From contig NZ_JBILJW010000003.1 of assembly GCF_044377035.1 (NCBI RefSeq), positions 62,001-126,000 on the forward strand: DNA of 64,000 nt. The letters run 5' to 3'. This document shows, piece after piece, positions 1-7,726 of this stretch (the first letter of the stretch is position 1; every line of letters begins with the position of its first letter). The notes below the pieces were generated by a model. It was not told the DNA's origin, did no database searches, and saw only the letters and a list, made by a program, of their open reading frames with translations. The translations under genes and the position numbers were made by a program. Origin of the DNA: Silanimonas sp044377035 (GTDB taxonomy: Bacteria; Pseudomonadota; Gammaproteobacteria; Xanthomonadales; Xanthomonadaceae).

Positions 1-134
1 AAGGTCTCGCCGGTGCCCGAGAGCACCCGCGCCACCCAGACGGTGAGCGCGATCGAGATCAGCAGGTAGATGGCGTAGACGGCGTGGACGAGCAGCACGT
101 CTTCGGCGGTCGGGACGGGGGGGGGGGCGTACAT
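1..134 (-). CDS. Membrane protein of unknown function, N-terminal fragment
   Basis: The gene runs off the left edge, so only about 44 N-terminal residues are visible. It starts with ATG at 134 and reads MYAPPPVPTAEDVLLVHAVY, followed by a hydrophobic stretch (about residues 16-36) that should be a transmembrane helix. It is the last visible member of the minus-strand set that includes the AraC-type regulator. A run of 11 cytosines lies at codons 3-6, which makes the start region prone to slippage. I recall similar N-termini in small xanthomonad integral membrane proteins of unknown function, but this cannot be confirmed from a fragment. Confidence 0.55.
   Translation of the reverse strand, partial: MYAPPPVPTAEDVLLVHAVYAIYLLISIALTVWVARVLSGTGET
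117..127. repeat. 11-bp G/C homopolymer tract at start of a coding region
   Basis: Eleven consecutive G on the plus strand (C on the coding strand) fall in codons 3-6 of the partial membrane protein, right after its start codon. Gain or loss of one base would shift the frame. Confidence 0.8.
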
Positions 135-189
135 GGCGGGTCTCCGCAGTGGGTTCGACGCCACGATGGCGTCGGCCCGCGAGGCCCGC

Positions 190-267
190 TTCCGGAATGA
201 TCGCTACGGAACAGGTCGCTGCTCCGCTCCTTTTCAATCAACCACTTGCACGTTTCCGGAATGATCG
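190..267. repeat. 14-bp direct repeat pair, possible regulator sites
   Basis: The sequence ttccggaatgatcg occurs at 190-203 and again at 254-267 with a 64-bp period. Both copies lie upstream of the membrane-protein start at 134; the distal copy is inside the 3' end of the AraC-type gene. AraC-family proteins often bind direct repeats, so these could be operator half-sites. That role is inference only. Confidence 0.45.
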
Positions 268-1274
268 GACGGGAGATTCCGGCGCCGGAACTCGCCCGGC
301 ACGAGGCCGGTTTCCTCCTTGAAGGCGGCGTAGAAGGTGCTCTGCGAGCCGAAACCGACGGACAGTCCCACCGACAGCACCGAGGCCCGAGGCTCGTCGA
401 GGAGCATCCGCTGCGCCGCCGCCACCCGATGCCGGCGGACAAACTTCGAGAAGCCCTCGCCGAAGCGGACGTTGAGCAGCTCGGAAAGCTGGTGCGGGCT
501 GAGCTCGACCCGACGGGCCAGCTTGGCGAGGCCGAGGTCCTCGTCGCGGTAGAGGTGTTCGTCCTCGAACAGCCGCCGCAGGCGCTCCGCCGCCTGCGCC
601 ACGTCCACCCGGCCCAGCGAGCTTTGCGCGTAGCTGGTGCTCACGGCCTCCTGCGTCTTGGTGGCGAGGTCGGGCACGAGCAGCAGCAGGGCCGAGACCA
701 GCAGGAAGCCGGCGGCCATCTGCACCGAGTAGGCGAGGGCGAACCCGTCCCAGGGGATGGCTCGCGGGGTGAGGGCGCCGGCCACGCCGACCCCGAGGCC
801 CATCACCGCGAAGGCGAGCACCACCGGCAGCTCGACGCGGAACCAGCGCCGGGTGGCGCGCAGCCGGTAGACCAAGGCCCCCAGGTGCAGCGCGTAGGCG
901 GTGCCGAGGGTGAGGGACACCGGGATGGCCCAGGTGGGTGGTACCAGCACGGCCAGGGCGGCGCTGAGTGCCCCGCCCGCGATCACCAGCCCGCGCCGCC
1001 GATCGGCCGGCTGCAGCACGCCGGACAGCAGCGCATAGAAGCCCCAGCTTTGCGCGAACAGCCCCGCCCCATAGGACCAGGGCGGGGCGTCGGTCGCGCC
1101 GAGAGTAGCGAGGCCGACGTGCTGCCAGGCCGTCAGCGTCAGGCCGGCCAGCATCACCGCGCCACCCACGCGTGCGCTCCAAGGCATCACCAGCCGCGCA
1201 GGGGCGGCCACGAGGGCTGCCGCCAGCAATGCGGCGAAGGCGGTACAGGCGCCGGCGAGCGCGGTCAGCAGCAC
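234..1274 (-). CDS. AraC-family transcriptional regulator with N-terminal membrane domain
   Basis: A 346-residue protein starting with GTG at 1274, directly abutting the TAG stop of the upstream oxidoreductase gene, so the two are probably translationally coupled. Residues 1-200 are strongly hydrophobic with about seven predicted transmembrane segments. The C-terminal 100 residues carry a double helix-turn-helix AraC domain (SPHQLSELLN, then SVGFGSQSTFYAAFKEETG, then PGEFRRR). This architecture is a membrane-tethered regulator that could sense a ligand in or across the inner membrane. By position it probably regulates the FadL/oxidoreductase operon or the downstream membrane protein. Ligand and targets are unknown. 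The last residues after the HTH are not part of the usual domain. Confidence 0.85.
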   Translation of the reverse strand: MLLTALAGACTAFAALLAAALVAAPARLVMPWSARVGGAVMLAGLTLTAWQHVGLATLGATDAPPWSYGAGLFAQSWGFYALLSGVLQPADRRRGLVIAGGALSAALAVLVPPTWAIPVSLTLGTAYALHLGALVYRLRATRRWFRVELPVVLAFAVMGLGVGVAGALTPRAIPWDGFALAYSVQMAAGFLLVSALLLLVPDLATKTQEAVSTSYAQSSLGRVDVAQAAERLRRLFEDEHLYRDEDLGLAKLARRVELSPHQLSELLNVRFGEGFSKFVRRHRVAAAQRMLLDEPRASVLSVGLSVGFGSQSTFYAAFKEETGLVPGEFRRRNLPSDHSGNVQVVD

Positions 1275-4200
1275 CTAAAACCCGCCTTCGCCGCGGATCA
1301 CCGCGGGGTAGCCGCAGATCGCGCGCGCTGCCTGCATGCCGCCCATCGTCGCCGCCTCCACGCAGCCCGCGTCGAGGCCGGTCTTCAGCCAGTCGCCGGC
1401 GAGGAACAGGTTGCCGAAGCCGGACTGGTCGGCGCGCAGGCGGTACTGGCTGCTGTTCACCACGCTGAGCACGTAGCGCTCGGAAGGGTCGACGTTGCCG
1501 CGCCAGTACTGGCCGTCGAAGCGCGCGGCGCCTGTGCCGTTCTGGAGATCTACGAGCACCGACCAGTCGAAGCCGATGGGCGTCGCCGCATTCGGCCACA
1601 GGGTGCCGATGCGCTGCTCGAGCTGGGCGATGGCGTTCTGTTTCGCCTGCGCCGCGATGGCGGCGGGGAAGCCGGCCTCGCTGCTTGGCGGGTACGAAGC
1701 GACCGGCAAGGCCGAGCAGAAGTACGAGACGTTGCGTGGCTGCTGGCCGGCGGGCCATTGCTCGCGGACGAGCAGCTGGTCCATCGGCGCCCAGGTGTCA
1801 TACGGCTCGCTGAAGGCCGAGAGCACTGGCTCCTGCCCGCTGGGCGAGAGCGTCGTCCAGCCGAGCTGCGCGATGTCCTTGTTGCACCACACTTGGTAGG
1901 CCTGCGTGGCGACGGCCTGCACCGCATTGCTGCAGGCTGCGAGGCCGGCACTGAGAGGCAGCAGCGGCGCGGCGACGTCGACGAGGCTGGCGACCGACAG
2001 CCCGTACACGACGAGGTCGAAATCGACGCCGCGCTGCAGCGTGCGCTGCGGGAGCGGCTGGCCGAAGTGGGCTTCGTACACCTGCGGCCACGGCGACCAG
2101 TGGCTTTCGAGATTGATGTGGTTCGCCTGCAGCAGCGCGGCTTGCGCCGGATCGAGGAGCTCGTAGCGCGGCGTCGACGGCCAGCAGTCGAGGCCCTGCA
2201 CCGGGCGCAGGGGCGCGTAGCCCTCCGTGCCGGTGACCTGCTGCTGCAGTTCGATCCGGTCCACGACCTTCGCGCCATCGGCCGTGCCCGGCGTCAGGCT
2301 GAGCACCTTGTGGAAGAAGTGGAAGCGCACGCCGCGACGCTTGAGCACCTCGTAGATCGGCCCGAACACGGTGTCGCCCATGCCGGCCTGCATCTTGAAC
2401 ATGATGCCGCCGTGGTAGCACATCGCCACCTTCATCATGCCGCGCAGCATGGTGCCGGCCTCGATGTTGGGCCGGCTGAAATCACCGTTCTCGTAGGCGA
2501 ACACGAGGTCGTAGAAGCCGCGCACCGGCGCGCTGTAGACGGTCCAGCGCGCATTCGCCCCGTGCTTGGTCAGCCAGGCGTAGAAGTCGATGTCGTTGAC
2601 CGCCTCGAAGCCGTGCTTCAGCACGCCGTCCTCGAGCATGCCAATCGTGCAGGTGGCGCCGAGGTCGACCATGATGAAGAGGCGACGCAGCGTGTCGTTC
2701 GTCGCCATCGCCTCCGAAACCAGGCCGCCCAGCCACGCGCGCAGGCCGCGCAGGGCGTCGCGCAGCAGCGCATGGTCGTCGGCGTCGTGTTGCTCGATGG
2801 CCTCGGGCAGCGCGGCGATGAACTGCTCGAACGCGGCGAGCGCGTGGTGCACGTCGGCCGCGAGGTGTTCCACGTCGGCCTCCACCGCGCCGGCAAGCCG
2901 ATGCAGCCACGAGGCGTGGGCGCCGTTGGCGTCGGCGGTGAAGCCGTGCTGGTTGGCGTCGGCCACGTGCTGCGCGCGAATGTCCGACAGGCCCTGGCGG
3001 ATCCACGCCAGCAGCGTGCTGAGCGCCGACCACAGGCTGATGGCCTCCGAATGGTGGCCCGGCTGCCCCGGTTTCAGCGGCACGTCGATGTTCCACATCG
3101 ACCACGGGCCGCTGCGCGTGTCCGGGCCCGGCGGGCCGAGCGATTCGGCGAGGCTGATGAACTGCTGCGGCTTGAACGCGTCCTGCCACGTGGCCAGCGG
3201 CGTGCCGGCCGGTCGGCCCAGCGCGGCATAGGTCTGCTGCATCACGTCGAAGGCGTTGTCGTAGAAGCCGAACCAGATGTGCAGGCCGTGCTCCTCGATG
3301 CGTTCGCCCACCTCGGCATTGCGACCGCTCGCGCCCTTGCCGCCGAGGCGCCAACCCATCTGGTAGACGTCGATCTCGAAGCGGTTGGTCCAGTCCGGCT
3401 GGTTCGTCAGCCAGAACGCCGCCGTCATCGCGCCGACGCCGCCGCCGAGGATGGCGATCTTCTTCTTCTGCACCACCGAGTTGTCGACGAGTTCCTCACC
3501 CGCGCTCACCACGAAATCGAAGTTCACGGCGAAGGGCATCAGCGCCGGCTGCGTGCCGAGTGTCCAGCCCAGCGACTGGTTCAGCGGGAAGCTGTCGAAC
3601 GCGTGCAGGTTCAGCGTGGCCGAGTCGTCGAACAGGTGCACGCTGTGCACCTTCTGCACGGCGGCCGGCGCGGTGACGATGGCCTGGTACACCGCGCGTT
3701 CGCCGGCGGAATCGGGGAACTGCTTCAGGAACAGCTGGTCGACGCGCGGCGAGGTGAGCATGCCGAGCAGCTGCGCCCAAGCGCCTTCGCCGAACTGCCA
3801 GAAGCCCGGCAGCGAGCGCAGGAAGGTGAGCATCTCGGTGAGCCACTGCACCCAGCCGGCGATCGGCCGCGGTGCGGCCGTGCCGTTCACCTCGAGCAGC
3901 GGATGCAGCGCCAGTTCGGTGCCAGGCGCGAAGGGCTGGAAGCCCTTGGCCGCCAGCGTGAAGGCCAGCGGGTCGCCGACCGCCGCGGGCATCGTGTACG
4001 TGCACTCGTACTTCGGGTAGCCGAACAGCTCGCGCCCGTTGATCAACGCCATCGCGTCGTTCACCCAGATGTGCATCGGGTAGAAGTAGACGTGCTCGAT
4101 CTCGGTGCTGCCGGCCGGCACCTGGCCCACCATCACCCAGGTGATGATGTCGGTCTCCTGCCCCCAGCCCTTCGCCGCGTCGGCGGGGAACTGGCTGTTC

Positions 4201-4487
4201 GCATGCGCCACGTTGGTGAAGGTGAGCATGACGAAGGGCGTCAGCACCTTGAACTGCATCTTGCCCTGCGTGCAGACGTTGAGCGTCTGGTCGACGCTGG
4301 CCTGCAGCGCGGCCAGCGTGCCCTCCACCCAGAAGCCGAACATCTGGGCGTTCTTCAGTTCGAGCGGCGAGTGCATCAGCACCGAGCCGGGGGGATAGAG
4401 GAACGGCGGGCGCTGCGTGGGATTGGGCATGGCGCGATCCGGGTCGAGGAGCCCCGGAGTGTCGTCGTTCGCGCCCCTCTGGCTCAA
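1275..4487 (-). CDS. Fusion of acetoacetate-decarboxylase-like domain to FAD/NAD(P)-dependent oxidoreductase
   Basis: A 1070-residue two-part protein. Residues about 15-310 resemble the acetoacetate decarboxylase (ADC-like) fold, with an EHVYFYPMHIWVNDA segment and GRELFGYPKYE. Residues about 343-1060 are an amine-oxidase/phytoene-desaturase-type flavoprotein: dinucleotide-binding loop GGGVGAMTA near 347, RLGGKGAS near 381, and a C-terminal FAD motif LFLAGDW...TGLDAGCVEAATMGG near 1029-1050. No signal peptide is evident. It lies 42 bp downstream of a FadL-type channel, suggesting oxidation or desaturation of an imported hydrophobic compound. Substrate and reaction are not known; neither domain's catalytic residues have been verified. 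Confidence 0.75.
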   Translation of the reverse strand: MSQRGANDDTPGLLDPDRAMPNPTQRPPFLYPPGSVLMHSPLELKNAQMFGFWVEGTLAALQASVDQTLNVCTQGKMQFKVLTPFVMLTFTNVAHANSQFPADAAKGWGQETDIITWVMVGQVPAGSTEIEHVYFYPMHIWVNDAMALINGRELFGYPKYECTYTMPAAVGDPLAFTLAAKGFQPFAPGTELALHPLLEVNGTAAPRPIAGWVQWLTEMLTFLRSLPGFWQFGEGAWAQLLGMLTSPRVDQLFLKQFPDSAGERAVYQAIVTAPAAVQKVHSVHLFDDSATLNLHAFDSFPLNQSLGWTLGTQPALMPFAVNFDFVVSAGEELVDNSVVQKKKIAILGGGVGAMTAAFWLTNQPDWTNRFEIDVYQMGWRLGGKGASGRNAEVGERIEEHGLHIWFGFYDNAFDVMQQTYAALGRPAGTPLATWQDAFKPQQFISLAESLGPPGPDTRSGPWSMWNIDVPLKPGQPGHHSEAISLWSALSTLLAWIRQGLSDIRAQHVADANQHGFTADANGAHASWLHRLAGAVEADVEHLAADVHHALAAFEQFIAALPEAIEQHDADDHALLRDALRGLRAWLGGLVSEAMATNDTLRRLFIMVDLGATCTIGMLEDGVLKHGFEAVNDIDFYAWLTKHGANARWTVYSAPVRGFYDLVFAYENGDFSRPNIEAGTMLRGMMKVAMCYHGGIMFKMQAGMGDTVFGPIYEVLKRRGVRFHFFHKVLSLTPGTADGAKVVDRIELQQQVTGTEGYAPLRPVQGLDCWPSTPRYELLDPAQAALLQANHINLESHWSPWPQVYEAHFGQPLPQRTLQRGVDFDLVVYGLSVASLVDVAAPLLPLSAGLAACSNAVQAVATQAYQVWCNKDIAQLGWTTLSPSGQEPVLSAFSEPYDTWAPMDQLLVREQWPAGQQPRNVSYFCSALPVASYPPSSEAGFPAAIAAQAKQNAIAQLEQRIGTLWPNAATPIGFDWSVLVDLQNGTGAARFDGQYWRGNVDPSERYVLSVVNSSQYRLRADQSGFGNLFLAGDWLKTGLDAGCVEAATMGGMQAARAICGYPAVIRGEGGF

Positions 4488-4529
4488 GCGGGCGTCGCGA
4501 GGCCACCGCGACGCCGCGCCCTCAAGGCC

Positions 4530-5900
4530 TCAGTGCCAGTTGTACTGCACGCCGAGGTGCAGCGAATCGAGGGCGTAGTCGCCGCGCAGGCGGCCGGCGC
4601 CGACGATGTCCCGGTCGATGGTGCTGCGGGCGAAGCGGATCATGCCGAGCGCGACATCGAGGCTACGCGCGTCGTTGAACGAATAACGCACGCCGCCACC
4701 GACGAAGACGCGATCACTGTCCGGGACGATGGCGTTGCGGTTCGCGTCGCTGACCGCGCTCGATTCCCACTCCACGCCGCCCTTCCATTGCCAGCGCGCG
4801 CTGCTGCGGTGGTTGAGCCCGAGGCCGAACTTGCGGGTGTTCTGCCAAGCGAAGGGGATGACGCTGTCGGCCGCACCGTTGTCGAAACGCAGGCGGATGT
4901 CCTGAAGCCGGCTCCAGCGCGTCCAGGTCACGTCGGCGACCAGCTGCGTGCTGTCCCCGAGGTCGTAGGCGAGGCCGACGCTAGCGATCTCCGGCAGCAC
5001 GAGGGTGGATTCGACGCCGCCATTGGACGTGGCGGGCGTCTGCGTCAGCGCGGCGAAGGGCCCCGGCAGCACCGGGTTGCGGAACGAGGTCTCGCCGTCG
5101 ACGTCGAGATCGATCTTCGAACGCAGGTGGGCACCGAAGCGCAGGTGCTCCGAGGCCTGCCACGCCAGCGAGGCCGTCCAGCCGAAGCCGTTGCCCTCCG
5201 CGTCGATGCGCGCCGTGCCATCGCGCCCCTGCGGCAGGATGTTGGCCGGCACGCAGGCCGCGGGGCCGATCGCGGCGAAGCAGACGGTGCCGAAGTCCAC
5301 CGCGCTGATGAGCTTGGTCTGGCCGCGGACGGCCGTGAGGCCGACGCTGGCCGACCAGCGCTCACCGAGTTCGAAGGCCAGCGCTGGGCTCACCGCCAGC
5401 GTCTTCAGCTGGGCGGTCTGCACCTGGTAGCGCCCGACCCAGTCGGGGTCGTAGTCGGTGGACAGGCCGAAGGGCGTGTACAGCGCGACGGTGAACGCGC
5501 TGCGCGCCGTCAGCGGCCGCGTGTGGAACACGCTGAGCAGCGGCGCCGCGCCGTCGGCGCTGGAGCTGGCCGGGCCGAGGGCCGGCGTGCCGACGGCGGA
5601 GAGGCTCTGGCGGTTGTCGAAGTCCGCCGTGAGCGCGATGCCTCCCAGTGCGAGACTGGTCTGCGGCGTGTCGAAGCGCGTGGCGAGGGCGGGATTCAAC
5701 AGGGCCACCGAGGCGTCGTCGGCCCGCGCCACGCCACCGTGTCCGTTCGCGATCGCGGCCGCGCTCTGCGACTGCACGGTGAATCCACTGCCGAAGGCCG
5801 CGCTGCACAGGCCGGCGGCGATGGCGCCGACGAGGGTTCGTGTCGCACAGCTGCCGGGCCGCGATGTCGCCGATGTCGCCGATGTCGCCGATGTCGCCAT
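4530..5900 (-). CDS. OmpP1/FadL-family outer-membrane transporter
   Basis: A 456-residue predicted beta-barrel. After an unusual N-terminus (ATS repeated four times, then a hydrophobic signal segment ending near FGSGF) comes the FadL-type plug region: QSQSAAAIANGHGGVARADD followed by an NPA motif. Further on are TPFGLSTDYDPDWVGRYQ and a C-terminal strand ending in YNWH. FadL proteins let long-chain fatty acids or other hydrophobic molecules diffuse through the outer membrane. It is first in the minus-strand operon with the oxidoreductase fusion, so its cargo is probably that enzyme's substrate. The start is uncertain because the repeat precedes the true signal peptide; a start inside or after the repeat is possible. 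Confidence 0.88.
   Translation of the reverse strand: MATSATSATSATSRPGSCATRTLVGAIAAGLCSAAFGSGFTVQSQSAAAIANGHGGVARADDASVALLNPALATRFDTPQTSLALGGIALTADFDNRQSLSAVGTPALGPASSSADGAAPLLSVFHTRPLTARSAFTVALYTPFGLSTDYDPDWVGRYQVQTAQLKTLAVSPALAFELGERWSASVGLTAVRGQTKLISAVDFGTVCFAAIGPAACVPANILPQGRDGTARIDAEGNGFGWTASLAWQASEHLRFGAHLRSKIDLDVDGETSFRNPVLPGPFAALTQTPATSNGGVESTLVLPEIASVGLAYDLGDSTQLVADVTWTRWSRLQDIRLRFDNGAADSVIPFAWQNTRKFGLGLNHRSSARWQWKGGVEWESSAVSDANRNAIVPDSDRVFVGGGVRYSFNDARSLDVALGMIRFARSTIDRDIVGAGRLRGDYALDSLHLGVQYNWH
5863..5898. repeat. 9-bp tandem repeat, four copies
   Basis: Four perfect copies of gatgtcgcc occupy 5863-5871, 5872-5880, 5881-5889 and 5890-5898. On the minus strand they encode ATS four times at the very start of the FadL-type protein. 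The unit is a multiple of three, so copy-number change would alter the leader length but not the frame. Confidence 0.9.
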
Positions 5901-5940
5901 GGAATTCCCCTGTGGGTGGTGCGTGTGGTGGTGCGCCGGA

Positions 5941-7704
5941 CTAGGCCGAGCGGTGGCCGGTGCGGATCGCCTTGCGCGTGGCCTTGTTCTCGTACATCCG
6001 CTGGTCCGCGACTTCGAGCAGCTGGGCCAGATGCCGGCTGGTCGGCAGGGCGCGGTCGGAGGTGGCGATGCCGAAGCTCAGGCCGGCCTGCGGGAACCCC
6101 GTCGCCCGCACTTCCATCTCGACGCGTTGCAGTTCGCGGCTAAGGCGCTGCGTGGAGAGCTGGTCGCCGGCCAGCAGCAACACGGCGTACTCGTCGCCAC
6201 CGAGCCGGTAGACCTCGGCGTTCGGCGTCGCGATGTCGCGCAGCCCCTGCGCGACGGCGCAGAGCAGGGCATCGCCGCGGGCGTGGCCTTCCAGGTCGTT
6301 GATGGTCTTCAGCCCGTCGAGGTCGATCATCGCGACGAGGATGCCGTTCGCCAGCAGGGCTTTGTCGGAGTCGAGGATCTCTTCGAATCGCAGGTTGAAC
6401 GCGTAGCGGTTCTGCAGGCCCGTCAGAGGATCGGTACTGGCCTGCCGCAGCGCGGCCTGCATGCCCACGCGGAAGGTTTCGCGGGAGGCTTCCACCGATT
6501 TCACGCGGTCCGCCAAAGCGACGGCGAGCAGCATCGCTTCGACGGCGTTACCGATCAGCACCAGCAGGTCGGCGTTGTCGATGATGTCTTCCATCATCCC
6601 GAGGTTGGCCGGGAGGATGATCACGCCGGGAATCAGGATGGCGAGGTAGCCGGCGAGCATGAAGCGCGCCTGGGTCACGCCGTTGACCAGTGCCCAAATG
6701 CTGGAGCCCACCGCGAACGCGATCGCGAGGCCGACGAGGACGGTGGCCCACAGGTGCGCGGTGCCCGGCATCGTCAGCGCGCCGAGCAGGCCGATGGCCG
6801 ACAGCACCATCAGTCCGTCCGCCATGTGGGCCAGTTTCGGGTCGAGCTTGGGGAGTTGCAGGAAGCTCCGGCAGAAGCCCGCGTGTAGCGCCGTCAGCGC
6901 GATGAAGAACACCGAGTAGTTGATGGTGAGGTCGCTCCAACCGAACCACTGGTAGGGCAGGCCGAAGTAGTAGCCCCAGCCCAGCACGAGGGCCAGGGAC
7001 TGCCCGCCGTAATAGACGTAGGCCGACGAGCGGGTCCACGCGCCGATCAGCAGGTTGTAGATGCCGAGGGCGAGCAGGCCGCCGAGCGCCAGTCCAAACA
7101 GCAGGGTCTCGTTGCGGACGCGTTCGGTGAAGGCCTCCGCGCCGTAGATGTCGACCCGCGGCAACGAGGTGAAGAGCGGGGTCTCCATCCGCACCAGCAC
7201 GTCGTAGTCGGTGTCGGGCCGCAGCACGACGGCCACGCCCTGGTGCATGACGTGCGGGGAGGGCTGGCCGATGCCGACCGTGCCGGCCTGCACGCCGTCG
7301 GGCCCGTACACACGGACTTCCGCGGTGTGGAAGAAGGTGTTCCCGGGGATCACCACGTACCGACCGCCTTCGCCCGTGCTGCGGAACCGGTGGCGCAGCC
7401 AGAAGGTCCCGCCCCGGAAATCGACGTGGCGCAGGCGCTGCTGGCTCGTCGACCAGCGGTCCACCTGGGTCTGGCTGGTGGGCCACCAGACCACCTCGGC
7501 GGCTTCATACACCGTCAGTTCGGCGCCGGCGTTGTCCGCGGCCGGGCCAAACAGCCACCACGGGCCGGCGGCGACCGGCATGGAGACGGACACCAACAGC
7601 CAGAACAGCAGTGCGCGCGCCGTGGCGATGGTCGTGATCCGTCCGGGGATAGGCCAACCGCATTGTGCGTCACTCCCGGCTCCCGGCAATGCGCGACGCG
7701 TCAA
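5941..7704 (-). CDS. Diguanylate cyclase with 7TM-DISM sensory module
   Basis: Up to 587 residues. A signal-like segment (LLFWLLVSVSMPVAAG) leads into a periplasmic DISM-extracellular domain, then about seven transmembrane helices (residues roughly 205-400), then a GGDEF domain (TDPLTGLQNRYAFN at its start; RLGGDEYAVLL near residue 500). The signature is GGDEY rather than GGDEF/GGEEF; the acidic metal-binding residues are kept, so cyclase activity (2 GTP to c-di-GMP) is plausible. No RxxD inhibitory site is visible five residues upstream. Start at a TTG (7704) is the longest reading and is uncertain. It lies 22 bp downstream of tex on the same strand. Confidence 0.85.
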   Translation of the reverse strand: MTRRALPGAGSDAQCGWPIPGRITTIATARALLFWLLVSVSMPVAAGPWWLFGPAADNAGAELTVYEAAEVVWWPTSQTQVDRWSTSQQRLRHVDFRGGTFWLRHRFRSTGEGGRYVVIPGNTFFHTAEVRVYGPDGVQAGTVGIGQPSPHVMHQGVAVVLRPDTDYDVLVRMETPLFTSLPRVDIYGAEAFTERVRNETLLFGLALGGLLALGIYNLLIGAWTRSSAYVYYGGQSLALVLGWGYYFGLPYQWFGWSDLTINYSVFFIALTALHAGFCRSFLQLPKLDPKLAHMADGLMVLSAIGLLGALTMPGTAHLWATVLVGLAIAFAVGSSIWALVNGVTQARFMLAGYLAILIPGVIILPANLGMMEDIIDNADLLVLIGNAVEAMLLAVALADRVKSVEASRETFRVGMQAALRQASTDPLTGLQNRYAFNLRFEEILDSDKALLANGILVAMIDLDGLKTINDLEGHARGDALLCAVAQGLRDIATPNAEVYRLGGDEYAVLLLAGDQLSTQRLSRELQRVEMEVRATGFPQAGLSFGIATSDRALPTSRHLAQLLEVADQRMYENKATRKAIRTGHRSA

Positions 7705-7726
7705 TTCCTGTCGGAGTCGCCCCGGC

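Noticed and set aside
246..6143. A 1965-residue open frame on the plus strand
   Set aside because: It runs antisense to three well-supported minus-strand genes, and its translation is rich in Arg, His, Gly and Ala with no domain. Such frames are common in very GC-rich DNA.
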